NCBI GenBank assembly: GCA_038526735.1
Contig: JBCBGM010000005.1
Coordinates: 29,807-93,806, forward strand
Length of the DNA: 64,000 bases
Direction of reading: 5' to 3'
Source: Rubricella sp038526735
GTDB taxonomy: Bacteria; Pseudomonadota; Alphaproteobacteria; Rhodobacterales; Rhodobacteraceae
A program made the position numbers and the translations under genes. How positions within the stretch are numbered: the first letter of the stretch is position 1; the number at the start of each line of letters is the position of its first letter. Of this stretch, positions 32,424 to 41,514 are shown one piece after another. Under the pieces are notes generated by a model. The model saw only the letters and a list, made by a program, of their open reading frames with translations. It ran no database searches and was not told the origin of the DNA.

Positions 32424-33980
32424 CTAAAAGTCTGTCGGTGCGCCCCCTTCAGAGATGCGTCGATCCACAAAGCTGCGCAACTCCTCGCGGATGCCGATGT
32501 CCATTGGCGGAGCCTCGAACTCCTGCAAAATCGCCTTCCACACCTTGTTGGCGCGCTCTGACGTCCACGCAGCACCATCCGCCGACCACGCCTCGAAGTT
32601 GCGCCAGTCGCTGAGGAAGGGTGAGTAAAACGCGCTCTCGTAGCGCGCTTGCGTGTGATCTGCGCCAAAGAAGTGCCCGGTGGGGCCGACATCTCGGATG
32701 GCATCAACCGCAAGGTCATCATCCGAGACCGAAGTAAGCTCCGGCGCCATGTAGCGTTGGAATTGCTGCAGAACCTCGCAGTCCATCACAAATTTCTCGT
32801 AGGAGGCGATCAGCCCGCCCTCCAGCCATCCGGCGGAGTGATAGACGAGGTTCACGCCGGAGTTCACCGCGGCCCAAAGCGAGTTCATCGACTCCCACAT
32901 AGCCTGCCCGTCAGGGGCGTTGGCGGCGCAGGCATTGGAGGCGCGCAGCGGCAGCCCATAGTAGCGCACCATCTGCCCGGTCATCTGCGTCGCGCGCACA
33001 TATTCCGGCGTTCCGAACGCAGGCGCGCCGGATTTCATATCGACGTTGGACGTAAATGTTCCCAGCGCGCAGCCAACGCCAGGATTGATCCACTGGAAGA
33101 GCGCGATCGCTGCCAACCCTTCGGCGAGCGACTGCACAACAGCACCGGGCATCGTGACGGGTGCCATCGCGCCAGCAAGCGTGAAGGGCGTCACGATCAC
33201 CGGCTGCCCCTTGCGGATGAACCGCATCGAGCCATCGAGCATCGGCCAGTCGTGCTTAAGCGGGGAGGACGAGTTGATGTTGGTGTAGAGACGTGGTTTT
33301 GCAAAAAACGTCTCCGCATCCATGCCAGATGCGATGCGCGCCATCTCCAGCACATCCTCAACCCGCTCCGGCCCAAGACTGTAGGCGTGCACAACCTTGT
33401 CTGTGATTGTCAGTTTCTCAAAAAGGCACTCAAGGTGGCGGATGCTGGCGTGGATATCCACTGGCTCTACAGGGTAGCCACCCGCCACGTGGATGCAGTT
33501 AAAGTATTGTGTGAGCTTCATTAAATCCTTGAAGCTGTCAAAATCACCGGGCCTGCGACCGCGATCAAGGTCCATCACATTAGGCGGGGACGAGACGTTC
33601 ACAAATGCCATGTGTCGGCCACCAATGGTGACAGATTTGTCTGGGTTGCGCGGGATCAGCGTGAATTGGGAGGGCGCTTTGCCCACCATCTCCATCACGA
33701 ACTCGCGGTCCATCCGGACGTTCTGGCCGTCAATCTTGCAGCCAGCTTCACGCAGATAAGCAATCGCCTCTTCGTTGAGAAACTCGATGCCGATCTCTTC
33801 GAGGACGCGCATCGTGGCGTTGTGCATCCGCTCAACACCTTCGGGTGTCAGAGGCTGGGTGGGCGCGTCGATGTTGACCGGCGGAGACCACGGCATCTGC
33901 TGGATTGCCTGAGCCCCTCCGCGCCGAGCATTCCCTGCACGACCACCACTGCGGCGGCTCTTTCGCTCCATCACTGACAC
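32424..33980 (-). CDS. Trimethylamine methyltransferase (MttB) superfamily protein, non-pyrrolysine
   Basis: 518 residues. GTG at 33980 is chosen because a GGGGAGAG site lies just upstream; ATG at 33971 is the alternative. The sequence matches the MttB superfamily throughout (MRVLEEIGIEFLNEEAIAYL, the NALGTFTSNVDMKSGAPAFG-like barrel region). There is no in-frame amber codon, so it is a pyrrolysine-free member. Characterised ones demethylate glycine betaine, proline betaine, carnitine or related compounds with a corrinoid protein. No corrinoid protein or activator gene is nearby, so the substrate and partner are open. Confidence 0.87.
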   Translation of the reverse strand: MSVMERKSRRSGGRAGNARRGGAQAIQQMPWSPPVNIDAPTQPLTPEGVERMHNATMRVLEEIGIEFLNEEAIAYLREAGCKIDGQNVRMDREFVMEMVGKAPSQFTLIPRNPDKSVTIGGRHMAFVNVSSPPNVMDLDRGRRPGDFDSFKDLMKLTQYFNCIHVAGGYPVEPVDIHASIRHLECLFEKLTITDKVVHAYSLGPERVEDVLEMARIASGMDAETFFAKPRLYTNINSSSPLKHDWPMLDGSMRFIRKGQPVIVTPFTLAGAMAPVTMPGAVVQSLAEGLAAIALFQWINPGVGCALGTFTSNVDMKSGAPAFGTPEYVRATQMTGQMVRYYGLPLRASNACAANAPDGQAMWESMNSLWAAVNSGVNLVYHSAGWLEGGLIASYEKFVMDCEVLQQFQRYMAPELTSVSDDDLAVDAIRDVGPTGHFFGADHTQARYESAFYSPFLSDWRNFEAWSADGAAWTSERANKVWKAILQEFEAPPMDIGIREELRSFVDRRISEGGAPTDF

Positions 33981-34068
33981 GGCAACTCTCCCCTTTTGTG
34001 CTATCCTTTCGACAGCAGGGGGCTGGGCTGGCCGCTCCGCGACGAAAACGTGTCGCTTTTTGAAATCT

Positions 34069-34773
34069 TTACGCGGGAGCAGAAATTCCGAGCCATTCGG
34101 TCAAAGCGCCGATATCCGGCAGCACCACATCCGCAAGCGGAGAGAGCTCTTCGGCAGATGCTGGCCCGGTCAAAACACCCGCTGTCTGAGTACCTGCTGC
34201 CCGACCGGCAGAGAGATCATGGGTCGAATCTCCGACCATCACGACTTCATCCGCCGCCAAACCGGTTTGCGCGACAAAGCCGGTGACCATTCCCGGCGCA
34301 GGTTTGGCCCCAAATCCCGAATCGTATCCAGCGACAAAGCTCATATGCTCCGCGATCCCAGCTGAGAGCAGCTGAGCGTGTGCGGAGGATTCTGCATCAT
34401 TCGTAGCCACTCCAAGAACATGACCCGCAGCGCGCAGCGTGTTCATTAAGGGCACAAGCGCCACCGGCGGCACACCCTCGACTGCAGCTGCACGGCGGTT
34501 GATGTCATCGAGGAGGGTCTCAAACGTCCAGCCTGAGAGATGCGGCAGCATCAACTCGGCAGACACATCGGCCGTGCCCGCAATCACCGGTGAGCCTGCC
34601 AGAAACCGCTCACGCTCAAGGTCAAACATCAGCGCATCCGCCAGAGCCGCGACGGTACGGGCGTCACCCTCCGAGTAGTCCGTAATCAGATCCGCGCACC
34701 AGCGGCTCCAGGTCTCGTCAAACCCGAAGAGTGTCCCGTCTTTGTCAAAGAGAATGCCTTTGATCTTCCCCAT
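34069..34773 (-). CDS. HAD-superfamily phosphatase (Gph/phosphoglycolate phosphatase-like)
   Basis: 234 residues from the ATG at 34773 after GAGAGAGGCAAG. Motif I ILFDKDGTLF supplies the nucleophile Asp and acid/base Asp; motif II is GVATND, motif III includes the lysine in FGAKPAPG, and motif IV is VMVGDSTHD. The cap is of the C1 helical type. The KDGTL motif is a common variant in Rhodobacteraceae phosphoglycolate phosphatase-like enzymes. The physiological substrate is not certain. Divergent from the thioesterase gene. Confidence 0.88.
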   Translation of the reverse strand: MGKIKGILFDKDGTLFGFDETWSRWCADLITDYSEGDARTVAALADALMFDLERERFLAGSPVIAGTADVSAELMLPHLSGWTFETLLDDINRRAAAVEGVPPVALVPLMNTLRAAGHVLGVATNDAESSAHAQLLSAGIAEHMSFVAGYDSGFGAKPAPGMVTGFVAQTGLAADEVVMVGDSTHDLSAGRAAGTQTAGVLTGPASAEELSPLADVVLPDIGALTEWLGISAPA

Positions 34774-34809
34774 CTTGCCTCTCTCACCGGTGTGGCTACT
34801 GTCGCGGTC

Positions 34810-35229
34810 ATGCCAAGCATCGCCGACTATCCGTACACAATGCGCATGACGACCAGATGGCGGGACAATGATGTCTATGCCCACATGAACAATGCAGTGT
34901 TCTACGAGTATGTCGATAGCGTCGTGAACGGATGGATCCTTGAGACCGGCACTTTGGAGATCCCGCACGGACCCGTCGTTGGACTGGTCGTAGCTTCGTC
35001 GTGCACGTTTTCGGCCTCGCTCGGATTTCCAGACCCGGTGGAAGCTGGCCTGGGTGTTTCAAAGATCGGCAACAGCTCGGTGACCTACACCGTGGTGCTT
35101 GCGCGGAGCGGGCAAAAGGGTGTCGCGGCTGAGGCGTCCTTCACCCACGTCTATGTCGACGCCAAAACCCATCGCCCTGTGCCGCTGCCCGCCGCGTTTC
35201 GCACAGCTCTCGAAGGGATCGCGCTCTGA
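34810..35229 (+). CDS. Acyl-CoA thioesterase, 4HBT hotdog family
   Basis: 139 residues from the ATG at 34810; a GTG at 34792 would extend it by six residues. The catalytic motif RWRDNDVYAHMNNAVFYEYVDS is a typical 4-hydroxybenzoyl-CoA/YbgC-type hotdog signature with the active-site Asp. It would hydrolyse acyl-CoA thioesters in the cytoplasm. The stop overlaps the start of the SRAP gene by one base (TGATG). Confidence 0.87.
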   Translation: MPSIADYPYTMRMTTRWRDNDVYAHMNNAVFYEYVDSVVNGWILETGTLEIPHGPVVGLVVASSCTFSASLGFPDPVEAGLGVSKIGNSSVTYTVVLARSGQKGVAAEASFTHVYVDAKTHRPVPLPAAFRTALEGIAL

Positions 35230-35864
35230 TGTGCGGGCGATTTGCGGTGACGACAACGCAAGACGACATCCTTGAAGCCTTTGACGTGGACGCCGCCACA
35301 GCGCCGCTCGACCCAGGCGCCCGCCGCGACGTGCGCCCAACGCAGGAAATCGGCGTTGTTCGCACCGCGGGCGAGGGTCGCAGCTTTGACGTCATGCGGT
35401 GGGGATTCCTCCCGCGCTGGTACAAAGCCCCCAGCGATGGCCCGCTGCTGATAAACGCGCGGTCAGAGACACTCGCGGAAAAACCTGCCTTTCGAGAGGC
35501 CTGCCGCCAGCGCCGCTGCCTGATCCCTGCTGATGGGTTTTACGAATGGCAAAGCCTGCCGGACGCCAAGAAAAAGCGTGTGCATTGGCTGGCTCCGCAT
35601 GCGGGCGGCCTCGTCGCGTTCGCCGGGATTTGGCAGGAGGGCAACGGCCCGGACGGGCGCGTCAACTCGGTCGCCATCGTCACCACTGCGGCGAGCAACG
35701 ACCTCAACCACCTCCACCACCGCCTGCCGCTGGTGATCGGGCACAACGATTGGCCGCTGTGGTTGGGCGAGGCAGGTAAAGGGGCAGCAAGACTGATGCA
35801 GGTCCCCATGGAAGGGTTTTGGGACGTCACCCCAGACCGCGGGCCGGTGGAAACGCTGCTCTAG
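35229..35864 (+). CDS. SRAP domain protein (YedK/HMCES), abasic-site DNA-protein crosslinker
   Basis: 211 residues starting MCGRFAVT: C2 becomes the N-terminal catalytic nucleophile after removal of Met and forms a thiazolidine with abasic sites in single-stranded DNA. The conserved INARSET, CLIPADGFYEW (catalytic Glu) and HHRLPLVI (catalytic His) blocks are present; most members have HDRMP here. Start overlaps the thioesterase stop. Its own stop overlaps the convergent enolase-superfamily gene by four bases (CTAG). Confidence 0.93.
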   Translation: MCGRFAVTTTQDDILEAFDVDAATAPLDPGARRDVRPTQEIGVVRTAGEGRSFDVMRWGFLPRWYKAPSDGPLLINARSETLAEKPAFREACRQRRCLIPADGFYEWQSLPDAKKKRVHWLAPHAGGLVAFAGIWQEGNGPDGRVNSVAIVTTAASNDLNHLHHRLPLVIGHNDWPLWLGEAGKGAARLMQVPMEGFWDVTPDRGPVETLL

Positions 35865-37087
35865 TCGCCTTTGGCAAACGGCTGAGTAGAACCGTCATAA
35901 CGGATCGGCTCTCGCTGCATCGTCAGGTGCAGGTCTTTGCCCTCATATACATTCTCCCGTGCTAAAGTCTCATTCAGCTCAAACCCAAGGCCCGGCCCGG
36001 TTGGCACCGCGATATATCCACCCTCTACCCTTGGGCCTCCGGGGATCAGCTCCCCATGAAACCCGCCGCCATCCCCAATGGTCTCTACCAAAAGCGTGTT
36101 AGAGCAGGTTGCACCCAGGTGCAGGTTCGCAAGCCACTCAATCGGCCCGGCATAAAGATGCGGTGCGATCTGTGCACTATGCGCTTCGGCAATCGTCGCG
36201 ATCTTCTTGCCGTGCCAAAGCCCCCCAGCGCGCCCCAAGGCGGGCTGCAACACACCGACACCGGCAGCCGCAAGCGCCGCAAACTCCGGTAACGTCGTCA
36301 GCCGCTCTCCGGCAGCAATCGGCATGCGGCTCGCACCGACAATCTGTCGCCACCCCTCAACACCGGTGTCCGGCGGGCAAGGCTCTTCAAACCAAAGGGG
36401 ATCGTACTTCGCGATCCGTTCGGCCATGCGGATTGCCCCCGACGGCGTGAACTGGCCATGGGTGCCAAAGAGAATGTCCGCCCGATCTCTGACACCCTCA
36501 CGCACCCGCGCGCAAAACGCCTCCGCGCGGTCCAAATCCGAAAGGCCCGGTTGATGCCCACCATGGATCGTGTAGGGCCCCGCCGGATCAAACTTGACGG
36601 CGGTCATGCCTTGATCTGCCCAAGCCGCTGCAACCTCTCCGGCCCGCTCAGGCGAGCTGTAAAACGCGCCCGCGTCCTCCCCCGCCTCCGGATAAAGATA
36701 GGTGTAGGCCCGCAACCGATCCGTTACATGCCCGCCAAGCAACGCCCAAACTGGCTGCCCGAGCGCCTTACCCCAAATGTCCCAACAGGCAATCTCCAGC
36801 CCCGAAAACGCACCCATCACGGTCAAATCGGGCCGCTGGGTGAACCCGCTGGAATAGGCGGACCGGAACGCAGCCTCGACATCTCGCGGGTGCCGCCCCT
36901 CAAAATGCCGCTCAAACACATCTGCAATGACCGCGCGCATCGCAGCTGGCCCAACGCTCGCGGCATAGACCTCCCCCCAGCCGACAATCCCGCACTGGGT
37001 GGTGAGTTTCACAAAGATGAAGTACCGGCCGCCCTGCCCCGGGGGCGGGTTTCCGGTGATGATCACATCAAGCGAAGCGAGTTTCAT
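35861..37087 (-). CDS. Mandelate racemase/muconate lactonizing enzyme family (enolase superfamily) protein
   Basis: 408 residues with the N-terminal capping domain (1-125) and a TIM barrel. In the barrel, ligands E235 (LWFEEPCPP) and E261 (AAGERLTT) are recognisable and H310 lies in IAPHLYAGPIEW. Where galactonate and mannonate dehydratases have the first metal Asp (pattern VDFHGR), this protein reads ILFGTHGQF, with G208 at the Asp position. It is therefore an atypical member whose reaction, probably a sugar-acid dehydration or epimerisation, cannot be named. It lies 52 bases downstream of argG on the same strand. Confidence 0.82.
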   Translation of the reverse strand: MKLASLDVIITGNPPPGQGGRYFIFVKLTTQCGIVGWGEVYAASVGPAAMRAVIADVFERHFEGRHPRDVEAAFRSAYSSGFTQRPDLTVMGAFSGLEIACWDIWGKALGQPVWALLGGHVTDRLRAYTYLYPEAGEDAGAFYSSPERAGEVAAAWADQGMTAVKFDPAGPYTIHGGHQPGLSDLDRAEAFCARVREGVRDRADILFGTHGQFTPSGAIRMAERIAKYDPLWFEEPCPPDTGVEGWRQIVGASRMPIAAGERLTTLPEFAALAAAGVGVLQPALGRAGGLWHGKKIATIAEAHSAQIAPHLYAGPIEWLANLHLGATCSNTLLVETIGDGGGFHGELIPGGPRVEGGYIAVPTGPGLGFELNETLARENVYEGKDLHLTMQREPIRYDGSTQPFAKGD

Positions 37088-37138
37088 CGCGCGACGATGC
37101 GCGGGTTCACGCCCCGGCGCAAGCCACCCTCAAACCGA

Positions 37139-38362
37139 TCAGCTCCGACGGTTTCTCTGTGCCAGCAACCGCAACCGCAAGGCGTTGATCTTGATGAACC
37201 CGGCGGCATCCTTCTGATCATAGGCGCCCGCATCGTCCTCGAACGTCACATGCGCCTCAGAATACAGCGTCTTGTCAGACCATCGCCCAACGGTGCTGAC
37301 CGAGCCTTTGTAGAGCTTCAGCCGCACCGTGCCCTCGACATGCTCCTGGCTTTTGTCGATGGCCGCCTGCAGCATCTCGCGCTCCGGGCTGAACCAGAAC
37401 CCATTGTAGATCAGCTCAGCATAACGCGGCATAAGTTCGTCTTTCAGATGCGCTGCCCCGCGGTCGAGGGTGATGGACTCAATCCCGCGATGCGCCTCCA
37501 GCAGGATCGTGCCGCCCGGCGTCTCGTAAATGCCGCGAGACTTCATGCCCACAAACCGCCCCTCAACCAGATCAAGCCGCCCGATCCCGTGCTTGCCGCC
37601 ATACTCATTGAGCTTTGTCAGGATCGTCGCCGGGCTCATCGCCTCGCCATTGATTGCGACCGGGTCACCTTTGGCAAAGGTCACCTCGATATGCTCAGGC
37701 GTATCGGGCGCGTCCTCCGGATGTACCGTGCGCTGGTACACGTAATCCGGGGCCGCCACCGCCGGATCCTCCAGCACCTTCCCCTCAGAGGAGGTGTGCA
37801 AAAGGTTCGCATCAACCGAAAACGGCGCTTCTCCGCGCTTGTCTTTGGCGATGGGAATCTGGTGCGCCTCGGCAAACTCCAAAAGCCGTGTCCGCGAGGT
37901 CAAATCCCACTCCCGCCAAGGCGCGATAACTTTGATGTCGGGGTTCAGCGCATAGGCGGAAAGCTCAAACCGCACTTGATCATTGCCCTTGCCCGTCGCC
38001 CCATGCGCAACTGCATCCGCCCCGGTTTCCTCTGCAATCTCGATCAACCGCTTTGAAATCAGGGGGCGGGCAATCGAGGTGCCCAGCAGATACAGCCCCT
38101 CATAAACCGCATTGGCCCGAAACATCGGAAACACGAAATCTCGGCAGAACTCTTCGCGCACATCCTCGATAAAGATGTTCTCGGGCTTGATCCCCAAAAG
38201 CTCCGCTTTCTTCCGCGCCGGCTCCAGCTCTTCACCCTGACCTAGATCAGCGGTGAAGGTCACAACCTCGCACTCATACTCGGTTTGCAGCCATTTCAAG
38301 ATGATCGAGGTGTCAAGGCCGCCGGAATAGGCAAGAACGACTTTCTTTGGCGCGCTAGGCAT
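37139..38362 (-). CDS. argG: Argininosuccinate synthase
   Basis: 407 residues from the ATG at 38362 (GGAGAG site). The N-type ATP pyrophosphatase motif VVLAYSGGLDTSIILKW opens the protein; TFTADLGQGEE, GATGKGNDQVRFE and EAPFSVDANLLHTSSEG blocks are conserved. It joins citrulline and aspartate with ATP in arginine synthesis. It lies upstream of the enolase-superfamily gene and has a G-rich intergenic element just upstream (38447-38492). Confidence 0.96.
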   Translation of the reverse strand: MPSAPKKVVLAYSGGLDTSIILKWLQTEYECEVVTFTADLGQGEELEPARKKAELLGIKPENIFIEDVREEFCRDFVFPMFRANAVYEGLYLLGTSIARPLISKRLIEIAEETGADAVAHGATGKGNDQVRFELSAYALNPDIKVIAPWREWDLTSRTRLLEFAEAHQIPIAKDKRGEAPFSVDANLLHTSSEGKVLEDPAVAAPDYVYQRTVHPEDAPDTPEHIEVTFAKGDPVAINGEAMSPATILTKLNEYGGKHGIGRLDLVEGRFVGMKSRGIYETPGGTILLEAHRGIESITLDRGAAHLKDELMPRYAELIYNGFWFSPEREMLQAAIDKSQEHVEGTVRLKLYKGSVSTVGRWSDKTLYSEAHVTFEDDAGAYDQKDAAGFIKINALRLRLLAQRNRRS

Positions 38363-38446
38363 GGGGCTCTCCGTGGGCTCTCGGTCTGGGGTCGGCGCGC
38401 GATACAATGCACGCGGCCTCGGGGCAAGGTCACACGCCTCTCCTCC

Positions 38447-38492
38447 CTGCAGAGTTTGAAATATCTCGGGGGGCTTGGGGGGCTGGCCCCCC
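38447..38492. repeat. G-rich hairpin/GATATTT intergenic element, third copy
   Basis: Starts CTGCAGAGTTTGAAATATC, then a G-run and the perfect hairpin GGGGGGC/GCCCCCC (38477-38492, loop TG). It matches the copy at 3636-3682 almost base for base. It lies between the DUF2256 stop and the argG start, in the minus-strand run, and may terminate the photolyase transcript. Confidence 0.75.
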
Positions 38493-38503
38493 ATGGCGTA
38501 AGC

Positions 38504-38662
38504 TCAACGGGGTTCCTTCCGCTTTGCTTCGCGACGGCAACGGTCAGAGCAATAGCGAACCTCGTCCCACACCTTCTCCCACTTTTTACGCCACGCAAAC
38601 GGGCGCTGACAGTGCGCGCAGTCTTTCTGGGGCAAGTCCCCTTTGCGGCGCATTTTGGCCAT
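38504..38662 (-). CDS. DUF2256 small zinc-ribbon protein
   Basis: A 52-residue protein, MAKMRRKGDLPQKDC then AHCQRPFAWRKKWEK, with C15xxC18 and C38xxxC42, the DUF2256 pattern. It begins two bases after the photolyase stop on the same strand. DUF2256 is found next to or fused with photolyase/cryptochrome genes in many bacteria, so it is probably an accessory factor to that enzyme; its function is unknown. A second in-frame ATG three codons on is possible. It was missed as a short gene and ends just before a G-rich intergenic element. Confidence 0.87.
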   Translation of the reverse strand: MAKMRRKGDLPQKDCAHCQRPFAWRKKWEKVWDEVRYCSDRCRREAKRKEPR

Positions 38663-38664
38663 AA

Positions 38665-40170
38665 CTACAGGTCCAGCGCAGCTTGACGCGGGTCAGTCTT
38701 GGGCGTGCGGATTCGGCCCGTGTTTTTCAGTCCCGATTTCCGAGACCCGTGCTTCACCTGAATCGCATCCGCCTCTTTGCGAAAGGCCTCTCCCCGTCGC
38801 GCAGCGTAAATCTTGGCCTTGGCATCGCGCGCGGCCTGCTCATGCTCGACGATGGGTGCCGGATACCAGGGCGCACCGCCGGCCTTCCACGGCTCATGCA
38901 ACGCGGTCGTTTCAAGATGCGCGAGCTCCGGCACCCAGCGCCGGATGAAGTCGCCGTCAGGGTCTTGGTCTTTGCCCTGTTTGACGGGGTTATAGACCCG
39001 CACGGTGTTGATCCCGGTAGTGCCGGATTGCATCTGCACCTGGCTCCAGTGAATGCCCGGCTCGTAATCGGTGAAATACCGCGCCAGCACCAACCCGCTG
39101 TCGCGCCACGGGAGCCAGAGGTGATAACTCGCCACCGCCTGCAGCATCGCGCGCATGCGGAAGTTGATCCATCCGGTATCTCGCAACGAGCGCATGCAGG
39201 CATCGACGAAGGGGAGTCCCGTCTGCCCGGTGGCGAACGCTTCCAGCCGCTCTGCATTGGGTTTGCGATCCAGCGTGTTCATACCGCGGTGCAGGTTTTC
39301 ATGCTCAAGCCGCGGGGCGTCCTCCAGTTTCTGGATGAAATGATCGCGCCAATGCAGCCGCCCGTTGAAGGACGAGAGGCTTCCGCCAAACCCGCGCTCT
39401 TTGGCCAGCTTCACCTCGCGTTGTCGGGCCCAGGTGGCTTGGGTCACTTCTCGAAGTGACAGGCTCCCCCAGGCCAGATGCGGTGAGAGCCGCGAGCAGT
39501 GGATTGCGCCCGGCCCCGGCGCGGACATTGCGCGGCGGTAGGGTTTGGCGCGTTCGATCAGGAATGACCCCAACAGCGACAGCCCATGGCCGCGACCGCC
39601 GGGTTGTCTCTCTGGGCAGGGGTCGTCTGCTATCCTCAAGTCGGCGGCACTCGGAATCTCGCCCGGCTCAATATCGGTTCGGAGTAACGGCGCAGGCTCA
39701 ATCTGCGGCTGACCCATCACCTCATCAAACCGCTTGGCCCAGCCATTGCGGCTGTCGAGCTTGCGGATCACCCCGCCCTGCACCGGCTCGTGCCAGACCA
39801 CCCCTTGCTGCCGACACCAGGCGCCAACCGCTTGATCGCGCGCGTAAGTCCAGCGATTGCCCGTCTCCTGATGCGACCACAGCGTTGCGATCCTGTGCTG
39901 ACAGTTCAGCCGCTCTAGGAGCGGCACAACCTCACCCACCCGCACAACGAGCGGCGCACCGAGTTCCGCGAGATCCTGACGCAGTTCTGCAAGGCACTCC
40001 GCGATAAATGCCCAGTGCCGCCCCGCCATATCCGGCTCAGCCCAGAGGCCCGGCTCCGCGATATAAAGCGGCAAAACAGGACGGCCTGAGGCGGCAGCAC
40101 CACTCAGCGCAGCATGATCTGCAATCCGCAGATCGCGTTTGAACCAGACGACATCAATTCCTGTGGTCAT
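38665..40170 (-). CDS. Deoxyribodipyrimidine photolyase/cryptochrome family protein
   Basis: 501 residues from the ATG at 40170. N-terminal photolyase domain (VVWFKRDLRIADHAAL, about 1-130, antenna binding) and C-terminal FAD-binding domain with the LSPHLAWGSLSLREV, GRLHWRDHFIQ, TGLPFVDACMRSLRDTGWINFRMR and WLPWRDSGLVLARYFTDYEPGIHWSQ segments. This is the branch of two-domain cryptochrome-like photolyases found in marine alphaproteobacteria; repair versus signalling cannot be decided from sequence. DUF2256 follows two bases downstream, and the aminotransferase gene is divergent with overlapping 5' regions. Confidence 0.88.
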   Translation of the reverse strand: MTTGIDVVWFKRDLRIADHAALSGAAASGRPVLPLYIAEPGLWAEPDMAGRHWAFIAECLAELRQDLAELGAPLVVRVGEVVPLLERLNCQHRIATLWSHQETGNRWTYARDQAVGAWCRQQGVVWHEPVQGGVIRKLDSRNGWAKRFDEVMGQPQIEPAPLLRTDIEPGEIPSAADLRIADDPCPERQPGGRGHGLSLLGSFLIERAKPYRRAMSAPGPGAIHCSRLSPHLAWGSLSLREVTQATWARQREVKLAKERGFGGSLSSFNGRLHWRDHFIQKLEDAPRLEHENLHRGMNTLDRKPNAERLEAFATGQTGLPFVDACMRSLRDTGWINFRMRAMLQAVASYHLWLPWRDSGLVLARYFTDYEPGIHWSQVQMQSGTTGINTVRVYNPVKQGKDQDPDGDFIRRWVPELAHLETTALHEPWKAGGAPWYPAPIVEHEQAARDAKAKIYAARRGEAFRKEADAIQVKHGSRKSGLKNTGRIRTPKTDPRQAALDL

Positions 40171-40288
40171 CTGGCTCACATATCGGCATTGGGCGCAGGC
40201 ACCAGAATTCTTGCGCACGTTTCCACGCGCTGGTAGCCGGGTCAGGCAGGCTGTCCTATCTGCCTTGCGAATAATCACGGAGACGCGG

Positions 40289-41500
40289 ATGTCGCTCGCA
40301 TTCGGCCACACCTTCCTAGCCATCCCCGGTCCCTCGGCCATGCCAGACCGGGTCTTGCAGGCGATGCACCGCCCCTCGCCCAACATCTACGAGGGCGAGT
40401 TGGTGGAGATGATGCCGGGCCTCATGCGCGATCTGAAGCGGGTGGCGCGCACGGAAGGCGATGCCGCGATCTACATCGCCAACGGGCACGGCGCGTGGGA
40501 GGCTGCTCTTTCGAACTGCTTTTCGCGCGGCGACAAGGTGCTTTTGGTCGCCACGGGGCGGTTCGGTCCTGGATGGGGCGCGATGGCGGCGCAGATGGGG
40601 ATCGAGGTCGAGACACTGGATTTCGGCGTGCGCGGCCCCGCAGACCCGGCGGCCATCGGCGCGCGGCTGGAGCAGGACACAGCGCATGAGTTCAAAGCGG
40701 TTTTGATCGTCCACACCGACACCGCATCGTCTGTGCGCAACGACATCGCTGCAGTTCGTGCCGCCATCACTGACGCAAAGCACCCTGCTCTTTTGCTGGT
40801 CGATTGCATCGCCAACCTCGGCTGCGAACGGATGGAGATGGACGCTTGGGGCGTCGATGTCGTCGTTACCGGGTCTCAGAAAGGATTGATGACACCTGCT
40901 GGATTGGCCTTCGTGTTTTTCTCAGGAAAGGCAAAGGCCGCGTCTGACCGTGCCGACCTCAAAACAAGCTATTGGGATTGGGGCCCGCGCTCGAATGCGC
41001 AAATCTTCTATCAGCGCTTTTGCGGCACCGCCCCGACACATCACCTCTACGGTTTGCGCGAGGCTCTAACGATTCTCCTTGAAGAGGAAGGGTTGGAGCA
41101 CGCTTGGGCGCGGCATGAGACCTTAGCGCAGGTTGTGTGGGCGGCAGTGGATGAGTGGTCGAGCGGCGGGGCGATCGAACCCAACATTGCCGACCACGCG
41201 CACCGCTCAAACGCCGTCACGACCCTGCGTGCCGTTGACGGTCGCGGCACTGAGTTGCGCCGCTGGTGCCAAGACTTCGCTGGCCTCACGCTCGGGATCG
41301 GCCTTGGCCTGGACCCCGGCGAAACCCACGCTGACGGCCTCTTCCGCATTGGCCACATGGGCCACCTGAACCCGCACGCGCTGATGGGCACACTCGGCGT
41401 CGTTGATGCGGGCCTCAAAGCACTCGATATCCCTCACGGGCAAAACGCGTTGAGCAAAGCATCTCAGCGGGTGGCAGAGGCGAGCGGTCAAACCGCCTGA
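40289..41500 (+). CDS. Class V aminotransferase, serine-glyoxylate/alanine-glyoxylate type
   Basis: 403 residues from the ATG at 40289 (CGGAGACG upstream). The AIPGPSAMPDRVLQAMHRPSPNIYEGE N-terminus in part, the ANGHGAWEAAL phosphate region and the PLP lysine in VTGSQKGLMTPAG fit the serine-glyoxylate aminotransferase family used in photorespiration-like and one-carbon (serine cycle) metabolism. The exact amino donor is inferred. Divergent from the photolyase and 14 bases short of the convergent DUF2235 gene. Confidence 0.88.
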   Translation: MSLAFGHTFLAIPGPSAMPDRVLQAMHRPSPNIYEGELVEMMPGLMRDLKRVARTEGDAAIYIANGHGAWEAALSNCFSRGDKVLLVATGRFGPGWGAMAAQMGIEVETLDFGVRGPADPAAIGARLEQDTAHEFKAVLIVHTDTASSVRNDIAAVRAAITDAKHPALLLVDCIANLGCERMEMDAWGVDVVVTGSQKGLMTPAGLAFVFFSGKAKAASDRADLKTSYWDWGPRSNAQIFYQRFCGTAPTHHLYGLREALTILLEEEGLEHAWARHETLAQVVWAAVDEWSSGGAIEPNIADHAHRSNAVTTLRAVDGRGTELRRWCQDFAGLTLGIGLGLDPGETHADGLFRIGHMGHLNPHALMGTLGVVDAGLKALDIPHGQNALSKASQRVAEASGQTA

Positions 41501-41514
41501 CATTCGCCGATCCG

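Noticed and set aside
36458..38056. A 532-codon open frame on the plus strand
   Set aside because: It lies antisense to the enolase-superfamily gene and argG, both of which have clear homologues; composition is arginine/proline-rich, typical of shadow frames in G+C-rich DNA.
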